From Leptonema sp964619535 (GTDB lineage: Bacteria; Spirochaetota; Leptospiria; Leptospirales; Leptonemataceae), in assembly GCA_964619535.1 (NCBI GenBank), contig CAZUEX010000001.1, positions 186,001 to 250,000 on the forward strand: a DNA stretch of 64,000 nt, in the 5' to 3' direction. The notes under the pieces were generated by a model that did not search any database, had not been told where the DNA came from, and saw nothing but the letters and a program-made list of their open reading frames with translations. Both the position numbers and the translations under genes were made by a program. Shown piece after piece: positions 18,488 through 26,953 of the stretch (positions within the stretch are counted from its first letter, which is position 1; every line of letters starts with the position of its first letter).

Positions 18488-21400
18488 GCGATGCCGAAGC
18501 ACCGGAACTGTATGATGCCACACCGGTACAGAAAGATGCAGAATACACAGATATATTCGGGCGTACATATGACCGCGACCAGATCATAACCTATCTGGAT
18601 CCTGGCTATGATAGCTTCTACAGAGAGGGAGACAGCTATCATAGTTCGTCATTATCTGGCCGCTTCACGCGGATTCGCACTGTGGACCATGATGGTACGG
18701 TACGTTATGCCTATGCTCTTCTTGATAATGTAGAGAATCAAACAGTCTATCATGCAGGTGAGATTCTAAGAAATCTTGTCGACCATGGCACGACGTTGCG
18801 GACCGAGCGTTTGCAGCAATATCTTGCCGCAGGGCAGGCTCAGACACGAGGTAACGATTGGTCGTTTATTCTCGCCGAACGCGATCGGACCATGAAAGCA
18901 CTGTTTGCCGAAGCCGCGAGCAGGGAAGACGCTGAAGGTGGCCGGGAATTTGCCGGCTATATGATGGTATTCTCTGAATACGAGGCCAACCAGCAGGCCG
19001 TGTTTGACCTGGAATTACAGCAAAGAGCCGAACTGCAGCAGAAGGAGTGGGATCTTCGGGAGCAGGATATGCTCTACCGCCATGAGCAATGGCAAAGCCG
19101 GATAGAGGCTATCGTTAGCTCGGGCAAACGAGCGTGGGGCGATGCTGAGGATCGTTACCTGAGCGAATGGCGTCAGTGGGAGCGCGATCTTGAGCAAACG
19201 ATTGAAGAGGGCAACAGAGAGTGGGATGAACAGATAGCCAGCCATATGGCAGAGCGTGAGCAATGGAAGACAGATCTAAAGAATAAAGCATCAGAAGCAG
19301 CCACCGAAGCCGCAATAACCGACGTCCTGGGATCGTACAATGCACAGTTACAGAACCTTTCAGAGAATAATGGCATCGGGATACCACCCGTAAGCTTGAC
19401 CGAGGCCATCGAAGGAGCAAAAGAAGAGATCCTGGCTAACCTCCCGTCCCGGACGGATCGTGTCGCTGCTATCAACGAATCCATTGAGCGATTCAACAAA
19501 AGCCTGTCTTTGTCTCAGATGTATGGAATGGATACTCATTCTCCTGTATCCGGTTTGTCTGCGGATTTTCGAAGCGAGATGGCATCCTTCCAGAAGCAGA
19601 TGATCATCTACAGCAACGCGAAGGAACTCGAGCAGTATCAGAAACTCATGTCAGATCTACTCGAGCTGATCGACAGACAGAACCGAGCTATAGAACAGCA
19701 AACCGAGAGAGCTGCCATAGAGGCGGGTTTCGTCCGGCTGGGAAACGCCTACGTAAAGCAGGGTAGGCTTGTACCCGGTGCTGTCGGACTGGTGGAAGCC
19801 TATCAGTGGTATGACGGAAAAGCTGCTTTTGAAAAGTACACAGCCTCTGCGTCTGACGATACCGTGATGCAGGACCTGCCGGCTTTCCTTGAAACGGCCG
19901 ACACAGTACAGGTTGGATCCTTCTTTGCTGTGCAAAAGCTCATACTCCAGCGAGCGTTTGATAGAATCATGGGAACCGGCACTGCAGCAGAGCGTAAGAA
20001 TTCCCGTGATAAAGACGTAATCGGAGACCTGGCGTGGTGGATAGGCAGACCGGCAGGAACGAACCCGTTCGTTTCGCAACTTGAGAAAGGCGCTCCATAT
20101 CTTGGTGGAGAAGAGCAGGAGAAACTTGGTATGGACGGTGCAGTGACCGCCGTTGATGCAGTTAAGTACCTTGCAGATCCGGGCTTTGGTGAGTTAGGCA
20201 GCAGTGGTAACCGTCCGAGTGGAATATACCTGGGCTTTTACAACAAGCTCGATCTTGTGAGCCGCTATGTCGATCATAAGGACGCTGAACAGAGAGAGCG
20301 AAGGGAGGGCTCGATTGATCCCGTATCGGCAACATTGAATCAGTTCAATGGAATGACCATGATTGCAAACGCCGTGCACAATGTACGTGTAGCATCTCAG
20401 GTCTTTGATAAGGATGTCGGATACATGGTAGAGGCTCAGCTGCTCGGTCTTATGAGAGGAGCCCTGCCGGCCGTAGGACTTGTTCTTGGTGGTCCGGCCG
20501 GGGCGTCTGCCGGTGCATCAGCCGCATCACTGCTTCACGTCGATGGTAAAACCGGAAAGCGATCGTTTCAGTTGAAAGAGCAAACGATCATAGCCTCTTC
20601 CATAGCGGCCGGTCTTGGTGCCATGGAGCCCGGCCTTACACAGGATCTGATAAGTGCTGCTACATCTGGTATGGAGTATGATGCTAACGGAAAATTTACG
20701 GGCCGGTTCAGTGGGTCCAGTGCTGCAATAGCCTTTGCCGGCGACAAGGCCGCCTCGCGGTTCAGCAGCAGCCATCTGAAGCAATACATGGCTCGCGATA
20801 TTACAACACAGATTCTTACTTTAGGACGAGAACATTACAGGTACTCTCATGGACACCAGAATGTCTACGGAGAGTTAGCCAGTCCGGACATGCTACGATT
20901 TGGCTCGCTCGTTGGTGGTGCGGACATGTCGATCCGAAAAGATGCGCTGCGAAAGGAATTGCTGGAGCTCATAAAAGGTGATGGCACCGACGGCCAAACC
21001 GACAGTGACCCCAGAGAGAGAACTCTTAAGGGTGAAATCGAAAAGGTACTGGAAGAAGTCAACAAACAGGCAAATGAAGAAGATAAGAAACGTCGGATTA
21101 TTGAAACCTTGCAGGCCTTTGCAGTATACGGACTGGCGAGGGTTCTGTCAAGACTCAATGACCTGGAACAAGAAATACAGGAAACATCAGAAGAGACCGG
21201 GAAACTTCTTACAGACCTTCCCAGCTATGCGTATAAGTTCTCTTTTGATCTTTTCAGGTTTGCGCTGGGGGTGACGTTCTTTCTGCCAGTGCAGACAATC
21301 GTTCTTGGCATCGGAACGACGAGTGCTGTCGGTCATACCCTGGGATTTGCCTACAGGGGGGCCAGGAGCGCATATTATGGCCTGGCTGGTGGAGCATGGG

Positions 21401-22680
21401 CTGGGGCGAACACGGTCTATAGAGTTATGGCTGGAATACTGAGCCTTGCAGTGCTCCCTTACAGCTTTGCGCTTCTCGGGGTTGCCGCTCTGGCGCTGGG
21501 AGGAGCATTGTTACCCGTGGCAGCCGCGCATGCAGCTTACGGTGCAAATGGCAATGATGAAAATGTTTACGAGAGTTTATCTCAATGGCTCCAGGAGACG
21601 GGGGGAGCATTATGGTCAACGTTTGGGGAATGGGGGATTTCTTCGTTCGCAGGTATTCGTGAGTCGAACGATGATATCTTAGAATGGGCATTGCCTGGCA
21701 TTAAAGAGCCATGGACCAGAGAGAAAGAGGCGGCGGTAATGCAAAGGTTATTCGAAACAGTTAAGTTATGGGATCTGAAGGATTGGATCAAAAACGAAAA
21801 ACCTGATGCTGACGGATTGTATCGCCTTCGTGAAGATGGGTTCCTGTTTGAGATCGATAGCAATGGACGCCTGAAGAATCTGCTGATGGAGAGAGGACAT
21901 TCGATTCTGGGTCTTAACCGTGCCTATTTGAACGGTGAACCGATGAACGATGGTGATATCGTGTTCAGAGGACTGGACCAGAAGCTGAGCCTTGTTACGG
22001 GCGGTCAGAAAGAGGTGATCAGGCAGCTTGCAGCGCTACGAAAGAAATATCCCGAAAAGCGCTATATCTTTACTCAGAATGGAGTTCTTAATCGGCCTGT
22101 GGATGCTCTGGCACTGAACGATATGGTGCGTCTCAGGCTGGCATCGGCAGTGCAGAACTACGGCGGATCGATGGCCGTCTACAATTCCAGCTCGGTTCTT
22201 GGCGATTTCTTTAGCCTGGGACTGAGCTATGCCCTGCAGCTCTTGGTCATGCCCGGTACCGAGCCAGCTTCAGGCACATGGAATGCTGTATTGGAGTCGG
22301 AAATACTAAAGGACGGAGGACTGATTGTAGCCCACAGTCAGGGGGCCCAGATCGTTACGCATGCGCTGCACGTCTGGAATAAAGCAGATAGGAATCGGAC
22401 CATCAACACTATCGATGCAGATTTGCTACTGCTGGGGGGAGCGCATACGATGAAGGCCGTTGGTATTGTGAAAACGGTTTACGATGCTCGAAACAAGCCT
22501 GACTTCGCGGCAGGGGTCCTTCACTGGGCGGGAGATGGCATCAATGGTCCATTGCCGAACAGCAAGAAATACCAATTGCTTATGGCACCGACCATGGGAT
22601 TGCCGCTCAATCATACAGCAGTGGATACCTATCCATGGGCATTGGACGCATATGTTAAAGCGAAGGAGCGTATTAGATGA
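18484..22680 (+). CDS. Large protein with Trp-spaced coiled coil, hydrophobic segments and C-terminal lipase-like region
   Basis: This frame encodes 1398 residues and overlaps the preceding stop. The only start in the open frame near the junction is TTG 18484, with GGGGAAG about 9 bp upstream; the frame is closed by TGA at 18436-18438. There is no signal peptide. Residues about 181-273 form a Trp-rich coiled coil similar to residues 326-410 of the upstream protein. Gly/Ala-rich segments lie at about 640-740, and hydrophobic stretches likely to enter a membrane lie at about 920-1020. The C-terminus (about 1180-1398) resembles an alpha/beta hydrolase: a FTQNGV strand, then LIVAHSQGAQI with candidate nucleophile Ser1285, and later a NHTAVD histidine. 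The first Gly of GxSxG is Ala. Its end overlaps the first lipoprotein gene (ATGA). Hydrolase activity is inferred. Confidence 0.8.
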   Translation: MSDAEAPELYDATPVQKDAEYTDIFGRTYDRDQIITYLDPGYDSFYREGDSYHSSSLSGRFTRIRTVDHDGTVRYAYALLDNVENQTVYHAGEILRNLVDHGTTLRTERLQQYLAAGQAQTRGNDWSFILAERDRTMKALFAEAASREDAEGGREFAGYMMVFSEYEANQQAVFDLELQQRAELQQKEWDLREQDMLYRHEQWQSRIEAIVSSGKRAWGDAEDRYLSEWRQWERDLEQTIEEGNREWDEQIASHMAEREQWKTDLKNKASEAATEAAITDVLGSYNAQLQNLSENNGIGIPPVSLTEAIEGAKEEILANLPSRTDRVAAINESIERFNKSLSLSQMYGMDTHSPVSGLSADFRSEMASFQKQMIIYSNAKELEQYQKLMSDLLELIDRQNRAIEQQTERAAIEAGFVRLGNAYVKQGRLVPGAVGLVEAYQWYDGKAAFEKYTASASDDTVMQDLPAFLETADTVQVGSFFAVQKLILQRAFDRIMGTGTAAERKNSRDKDVIGDLAWWIGRPAGTNPFVSQLEKGAPYLGGEEQEKLGMDGAVTAVDAVKYLADPGFGELGSSGNRPSGIYLGFYNKLDLVSRYVDHKDAEQRERREGSIDPVSATLNQFNGMTMIANAVHNVRVASQVFDKDVGYMVEAQLLGLMRGALPAVGLVLGGPAGASAGASAASLLHVDGKTGKRSFQLKEQTIIASSIAAGLGAMEPGLTQDLISAATSGMEYDANGKFTGRFSGSSAAIAFAGDKAASRFSSSHLKQYMARDITTQILTLGREHYRYSHGHQNVYGELASPDMLRFGSLVGGADMSIRKDALRKELLELIKGDGTDGQTDSDPRERTLKGEIEKVLEEVNKQANEEDKKRRIIETLQAFAVYGLARVLSRLNDLEQEIQETSEETGKLLTDLPSYAYKFSFDLFRFALGVTFFLPVQTIVLGIGTTSAVGHTLGFAYRGARSAYYGLAGGAWAGANTVYRVMAGILSLAVLPYSFALLGVAALALGGALLPVAAAHAAYGANGNDENVYESLSQWLQETGGALWSTFGEWGISSFAGIRESNDDILEWALPGIKEPWTREKEAAVMQRLFETVKLWDLKDWIKNEKPDADGLYRLREDGFLFEIDSNGRLKNLLMERGHSILGLNRAYLNGEPMNDGDIVFRGLDQKLSLVTGGQKEVIRQLAALRKKYPEKRYIFTQNGVLNRPVDALALNDMVRLRLASAVQNYGGSMAVYNSSSVLGDFFSLGLSYALQLLVMPGTEPASGTWNAVLESEILKDGGLIVAHSQGAQIVTHALHVWNKADRNRTINTIDADLLLLGGAHTMKAVGIVKTVYDARNKPDFAAGVLHWAGDGINGPLPNSKKYQLLMAPTMGLPLNHTAVDTYPWALDAYVKAKERIR

Positions 22681-23270
22681 GATCAATACTTACAGGAGTA
22701 GCACTGATGAGCCTTTTCAGTCTATCAGGTTGCAAGACGATATATCACAAACTGGTAACTGGAGATCATGATCGAGAGCAGTATGCGGTAATTACCGGTG
22801 CGAGGTTGAAAGCGATTCAACCCGGTATGACATCTCGTGAAGAGCTTCGTGAAATCTTTGACCGTCAGGAATGCCATCAATGGACGTATCGGAAGCCATT
22901 CTGGATTACGTGGGAAGGGAAACGTTACCGGGTAGACCAGGCGCTGTCGTATCTGCAGATTATCGAGTTTACTCCGGAGGAGCTGAACGGCCTGAATGTT
23001 TATGCGTGGAAGGAGCAGCGTTTTGTTCGGGTATATCTGTATAAGGGTGTGGTGCAGCTGTATCGAGTGACGCATGCCGTGCGCGAAAGTATCGACAAGG
23101 AGGTAAAGGGCCCGCTAGCAAACTACGATACAAAACTTCTTGATTGGAAACTGATGAATGGACTTCGTTGTGATCGGTTGATTTATGATGTTGTCTCTCT
23201 GGGGAGGGAACCCTTAGATCCCGAGAAATTCGACAGGTACTGTCGTCCTTTGATAATTGAGGATGAATAG
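22677..23270 (+). CDS. Lipoprotein, first tandem copy
   Basis: The product is a 197-residue predicted lipoprotein with signal peptide MRSILTGVALMSLFSLSGC and lipobox LSGC, giving a mature chain that begins CKTIYHK. The start overlaps the stop of the hydrolase-like gene (ATGA), so the two are translationally coupled. The mature part contains IQPGMTSREELREIF, a pattern like the 'PGMT..EV' motif of BamE/SmpA-type small lipoproteins, and many aromatic residues. Apart from the signal peptide it is nearly identical to the next gene. No function is known. Its position behind a large secreted protein with a lipase-like end suggests a partner, chaperone or immunity protein, which is inference. Confidence 0.85.
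   Translation: MRSILTGVALMSLFSLSGCKTIYHKLVTGDHDREQYAVITGARLKAIQPGMTSREELREIFDRQECHQWTYRKPFWITWEGKRYRVDQALSYLQIIEFTPEELNGLNVYAWKEQRFVRVYLYKGVVQLYRVTHAVRESIDKEVKGPLANYDTKLLDWKLMNGLRCDRLIYDVVSLGREPLDPEKFDRYCRPLIIEDE
22711..23266 (+). repeat. Tandem direct repeat, copy 1 (pair 23414-23969)
   Basis: A 556-bp segment recurs 703 bp downstream with only a handful of differences, mostly synonymous. It starts inside the signal peptide code and ends just before the stop codon. The sharp edges and near identity point to a recent duplication or ongoing gene conversion. Confidence 0.95.
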
Positions 23271-23379
23271 TGGTTTAGCCTGAATTTCGGATGCCTGATG
23301 GTCCTGATGTGACGTGCAGGATACGTTAATCCCTTTTGATAGGTGGGTTGGTGAACCCGGTAACGGAGAGGTGTGTGAT

Positions 23380-23985
23380 ATGCGTAACTGTATTCCGGCA
23401 ATTGCTTTGATAGGCCTTTTCAGTCTATCGGGTTGCAAGACGATCTATCACAAACTGGTAACTGGAGATCATGATCGAGAGCAGTATGCGGTAATTACCG
23501 GTGCGAGGTTGAAAGCGATTCAACCCGGTATGACATCTCGTGAAGAGCTTCGTGAAATCTTTGACCGTCAGGAATGCCATCAATGGACGTATCGGAAGCC
23601 ATTCTGGATTACGTGGGAAGGGAAACGTTACCGGGTAGACCAGGCGCTGTCGTATCTGCAGATTATCGAGTTTACTCCGGAGGAGCTGAACGGCCTGAAT
23701 GTTTATGCGTGGAAGGAGCAGCGTTTTGTTCGGGTATATCTGTATAAGGGTGTGGTGCAGCTGTATCGAGTGACGCATGCCGTGCGCGAAAGTATCGACA
23801 AGGAGGTAAAGGGCCCGCTTGCAAACTACGATACGAAACTTCTTGATTGGAAACTGATGAATGGGCTTCGTTGTGATCGGTTGATTTATGATGTTGTCTC
23901 TCTGGGGAGGGAACCATTAGATCCCGAGAAATTCGACAGATACTGTCGTCCCCTGATTATTGAGGATGATCATGCGTCTGGGTAA
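23380..23985 (+). CDS. Lipoprotein, second tandem copy
   Basis: The product is a 201-residue predicted lipoprotein. ATG 23380 has GGAGAGG about 8 bp upstream and gives the signal peptide MRNCIPAIALIGLFSLSGC; an upstream in-frame ATG at 23314 would destroy the signal peptide and is rejected. From the lipobox onward it matches the first copy almost exactly, differing mainly in the first residues and at the C-terminus (EDDHASG instead of EDE). The different signal peptide and its own ribosome binding site show that it is expressed separately. It lies 109 bp after copy 1, still on the same strand as the giant genes. Function is unknown. Confidence 0.85.
   Translation: MRNCIPAIALIGLFSLSGCKTIYHKLVTGDHDREQYAVITGARLKAIQPGMTSREELREIFDRQECHQWTYRKPFWITWEGKRYRVDQALSYLQIIEFTPEELNGLNVYAWKEQRFVRVYLYKGVVQLYRVTHAVRESIDKEVKGPLANYDTKLLDWKLMNGLRCDRLIYDVVSLGREPLDPEKFDRYCRPLIIEDDHASG
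23414..23969 (+). repeat. Tandem direct repeat, copy 2 (pair 22711-23266)
   Basis: This is the second copy of the 556-bp duplicated lipoprotein segment, offset by 703 bp from the first. The few differences include position 1 of a codon in the mature N-terminus and several third positions. Confidence 0.95.
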
Positions 23986-24091
23986 CGGTGTGCTGTGCAT
24001 GGACGGACACGCTACGAGAGGCAGCCATCGGGCCGACAATCCCGCGGTAGCCGAACTTGCGGCTGGATTCTCAGCCCGATGTGGCCGGATT

Positions 24092-25621
24092 TCACAGCGT
24101 GAATCGCTGACTGATGCCTATACTGACGATTTCTGCCTTTTCAGCATTCGCCTGGTATCTGTCACGTTCAGGTGCCATGATTGTGGCTAGAGCGGTTTGG
24201 GCAGGGTTTTCTACTGTGGAGAATCGGTGGTTCACCTTCGTCATGACGGTATTGGATCTTAGCCCATACCATTCAAGAAAGAACTCTGTTCCAGTGCTGA
24301 ACTGATATCCTGCATGGAGGGTAAGGGATCCACCTGAATTACGGTACTGGCTCTCGACCTGGAAGATTGCAGTATAATCATCTGGCGGCCAAGACCTGTA
24401 GAATTGTACGTCTTGTAGAGAAGCATTCAGGTGCATATGGAAGAGGGCGATGCTTGCCCTCAGTACCAGGGGGATTATCTCCAGTCGTTTTTCAAGCTCA
24501 AGACCGATCTCGGGTCCGCCTCCAACCATGGACAGCTCAGAACCAAAGCTATTGCTGCCAGAGTTATACGGATCCGTCACGCCGGTAATATTGTTGGGTC
24601 CATAGTAGCTCATATTGGCCTTAAGCTGGTGTACGCCCAGTATCCCCGAGGCTGAGAAGCGATTACTGTTGAAGAATCGGTAGCCTGTACGCAACGCATT
24701 ATGGTCTTCATTGAGTTTCTGTATCGTAACCATTCTCAATCGGTATTTTAGAGAGGTGATGTCTCCTGGCGAGCCGGTAATCCTGCCCACGCCGATCTCA
24801 GTAAAACGTGGGGACTCAGCAAAAGGGGAGGGGGATTCCACTCTAACGCTTCTGACATCCAGTTCTACCCAGATATTGCCTTTGCCTGCCCGCAATCCAG
24901 CGCTGAAATGATCCGGCTGTCCATAATCCCATTCCGTTTCCGCATTAATCTCTGCAGGTGCTCCGTCTGGATAGAGTCCGGTTGCCAGTCCGAGAATCAG
25001 TGGAAAGTTTTGAATGGTATCCCAGTAGAATGTCCTTAATACGGACTGGAAGGATCCCTTTCCAGCTGAGATGGCGGGTTCGATCCACCAGCTTGAAGTT
25101 TCGGGTCGGGGGCTCCTTTTGCGGATCTTCTGTAGCAGTGCTTTGCGTCGCTCTTCCTCGGCTTTCTTTTCTGCTTCGAGCCGTTGTCGTTCCTGTTCTT
25201 CCAGCTTTTTGCGTCGTTCTTCTTCGGCCTTCTTCTCCGCTTCGAGTCGTTGCCTTTCCTGTTCTTCCAGTTTGCTGCGTTGTTCTTCTTCGGCCCTTTT
25301 CTGTGCCTCGCGCCGCTGTCTCTCCTGTTCGGCCAGCAGTCGTTTACGTCTTAGTTTCTCTGCTTCCTTTTGGGGATCATAAGAGTAGTCGATTCTTCGT
25401 ATAGCGTCCTTTTTTAGCGTTACGGTTCGACCATCTACGCTACGGATGCGCACAGCGGTCCGACTCTGCTGTATGATTGAGCCATCAACGAATTTACCGT
25501 TTTTCAGATATACCCTTTCTGCCAACAGTTGCGAACTGAACAGTACAGGCATGATCAAACATATTGTTTTCCATAATACTGCTCGGCGAAGAGGGGATTT
25601 CATTCGGGAAATAGACTTCAT
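24092..25621 (-). CDS. Outer-membrane beta-barrel protein with coiled-coil repeat
   Basis: The product has 509 residues and a signal peptide with likely cleavage after LLA (residue 34). Residues 36-78 form a small beta domain beginning VYLKNGKFVDGSI, a style common in Leptospira envelope proteins. Residues 98-163 are three 22-residue Glu/Arg/Lys-rich repeats, probably a rigid periplasmic coiled coil that may touch peptidoglycan. From about residue 175 onward the chain alternates hydrophobic and polar residues with many aromatics and ends in ISQRFTL. That final aromatic (Phe) followed by Thr-Leu is typical of an outer-membrane barrel. The barrel assignment is by pattern only. It is transcribed towards the lipoprotein pair and lies 201 bp after the two cyclic-nucleotide-binding genes on the same strand. 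Confidence 0.75.
   Translation of the reverse strand: MKSISRMKSPLRRAVLWKTICLIMPVLFSSQLLAERVYLKNGKFVDGSIIQQSRTAVRIRSVDGRTVTLKKDAIRRIDYSYDPQKEAEKLRRKRLLAEQERQRREAQKRAEEEQRSKLEEQERQRLEAEKKAEEERRKKLEEQERQRLEAEKKAEEERRKALLQKIRKRSPRPETSSWWIEPAISAGKGSFQSVLRTFYWDTIQNFPLILGLATGLYPDGAPAEINAETEWDYGQPDHFSAGLRAGKGNIWVELDVRSVRVESPSPFAESPRFTEIGVGRITGSPGDITSLKYRLRMVTIQKLNEDHNALRTGYRFFNSNRFSASGILGVHQLKANMSYYGPNNITGVTDPYNSGSNSFGSELSMVGGGPEIGLELEKRLEIIPLVLRASIALFHMHLNASLQDVQFYRSWPPDDYTAIFQVESQYRNSGGSLTLHAGYQFSTGTEFFLEWYGLRSNTVMTKVNHRFSTVENPAQTALATIMAPERDRYQANAEKAEIVSIGISQRFTL
25133..25330 (-). repeat. Three 66-bp in-frame repeats encoding 22-residue coiled-coil units
   Basis: The units begin EQERQR and end in KLE or ALL. 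The second and third are almost identical and the first is more diverged. Tandem in-frame repeats of this kind can change copy number by slippage without breaking the gene. Confidence 0.9.
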
Positions 25622-25822
25622 CAGTTCAGTCTCCTGAAATGTGTTGCAGCGTAAAGGCTGGCGAGGGACATATTACATTACAGGCGTTCTGAGCGCAATA
25701 TCCCAGATGGGGCATTGTTCCGTTCGCGGTGGAAGAGGGTCTGTTCTCTGAAAACAGGCGTGGAGCGAGAAAGAGACTGAAGGATCCTCTGTGTGGATGA
25801 ATGTCGCATAAGGCCATCAGGC

Positions 25823-26239
25823 CTACGAACTGCGAATCCTTTTCAGTTCTTCCAGTGACAGCTCGATGTCATCTTCGATCTGTCCGATGCGCTGTATGAC
25901 GAGCTTTAACAGCGAGTAGTGAAAGACGGGATTTACCCTGGCGATACGCAAGAACATGGGTTCGTCGAGGTAACCCAGCTTCGCATGTTTTGAGGTTACA
26001 ACAATTGTGGCGGACCTGGGCATCTGGTTTAAGATTGCCATCTCTCCAAAGAAATCGCCAGGATGAAGGCGGTTCAGTTCATGCATATCGCCTTCGATTC
26101 TGCGTCGAACAGCCAGCTCTCCTTCTGCCACAAAATACATCTTGCCGTCCGATGGATCATCCTGCGCGAAGACGACATCATGCTCCTTATACAGTGCAAT
26201 GGGCAGGTTATTCACATACTCAAATACATTGAGGGACAT
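25823..26239 (-). CDS. Single-domain cyclic-nucleotide-binding protein, second of a pair
   Basis: The product is 138 residues, consisting of a CRP-type cyclic-nucleotide-binding beta-roll and a short C-terminal helix pair. The phosphate-binding cassette region reads PGDFFGEMAILNQMPRSATI, with the Gly-Glu and Arg-Ser-Ala residues typical of cyclic-nucleotide binders (FGExA...PR(S/T)A). There is no DNA-binding helix-turn-helix and no kinase or channel domain, so it must act through a partner. ATG 26239 shares one base with the stop of the upstream gene (TGATG), so the two are translationally coupled. A small hairpin (25811-25824) overlaps the stop codon. Confidence 0.85.
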   Translation of the reverse strand: MSLNVFEYVNNLPIALYKEHDVVFAQDDPSDGKMYFVAEGELAVRRRIEGDMHELNRLHPGDFFGEMAILNQMPRSATIVVTSKHAKLGYLDEPMFLRIARVNPVFHYSLLKLVIQRIGQIEDDIELSLEELKRIRSS

Positions 26240-26667
26240 CAAATTATCCCCCTGCGAAGCTTTTCATTTCGTATGTCCTCGCGGATGGCCTGCAGTTTGT
26301 CCTCTGCGATCAGCAGACGCGAAACGGCATGACGCAATAGATAGAAGAGAAACTCGGGACTGGAACCAGCAAGCTGTAGAAGCATGGCCTTGTTGATGAT
26401 GGCCAGCTTGGCCGACTCGCTGACAACACGGGCTGTGGCCAGTCGTGGTCTGGACTGGATCAGCGCCATCTCTCCGAAAAAATTGCCTGGCTTGATGCGA
26501 TTGATTTCTCGCGACTTTCCGTCTCGTTCCTTGTAGATGCTTACTTCACCGGAGAATACGAAGTACATCTCATTGGTGGACTCTGCGCCTTCCTGGAAGA
26601 TCACAGTGCCGCCGGGAAAATCCCGCGCTGTAATCTTCTGCACGATCTCCAGGACTCTTGGGGACAT
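26239..26667 (-). CDS. Single-domain cyclic-nucleotide-binding protein, first of a pair
   Basis: The product is 142 residues with a CRP-like beta-roll. The cassette reads PGNFFGEMALIQSRPRLATA, so it keeps Gly-Glu and Pro-Arg, but Leu stands where Ser or Thr often precedes Ala. This suggests altered ligand preference or structural use. There is no output domain. It is paralogous to the next gene (about 30-40 percent by eye) and overlaps it by one base, so the pair is likely made in equal amounts and may form a heterodimer. The 286-bp region upstream, shared with the divergent chemoreceptor gene, should hold the promoter. Confidence 0.85.
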   Translation of the reverse strand: MSPRVLEIVQKITARDFPGGTVIFQEGAESTNEMYFVFSGEVSIYKERDGKSREINRIKPGNFFGEMALIQSRPRLATARVVSESAKLAIINKAMLLQLAGSSPEFLFYLLRHAVSRLLIAEDKLQAIREDIRNEKLRRGII

Positions 26668-26953
26668 TCACCAATGGTAAACAGGCCATGAAGGCTGGCA
26701 ATCGAAGTTTCTGATTCTACGATGACTTTTCGTAAGACTTATTCAACAAAATTCGTCTAATACGGTGAATGGAAGGGTGGATTCTGTTGTTTCAAGGCTA
26801 TCCGATCCATGTATTTCAGTGATGAACTGGTGGATAGACCTTACCGTGCACCTTCATCTTTATACAGGTGCGACGGAGCGAGATTGTGGAAAAATAATTG
26901 ACAATTTCTCTATCATCGGGGGCTCTGAAAAATTTAGTAAAGAGGACCTATGA
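26668..26953. other. Divergent promoter region between the cyclic-nucleotide-binding pair and the chemoreceptor
   Basis: These 286 bp are AT-rich and contain no convincing gene. A perfect TTGACA lies at 26898-26903, but no good -10 follows at 16-18 bp. AGAGGA at 26941-26946 is the ribosome binding site of the chemoreceptor. No flagellar sigma-28 consensus was recognised. Confidence 0.45.

Noticed and set aside
23960..24190. A 76-codon open frame after the second lipoprotein gene
   Set aside because: It overlaps the ends of both flanking genes, and its composition is unlike a protein.
24092..25621. A TolA- or TonB-like role for the Glu/Arg coiled coil protein
   Set aside because: It has a cleavable signal peptide and a barrel-like C-terminus rather than a membrane anchor with a TolA or TonB C-terminal domain.
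26898..26903. A perfect TTGACA before the chemoreceptor
   Set aside because: No -10 hexamer is found at a usable distance.
26765..26953. A 62-codon open frame upstream of the chemoreceptor
   Set aside because: No family and no ribosome binding site; it overlaps the likely promoter region.
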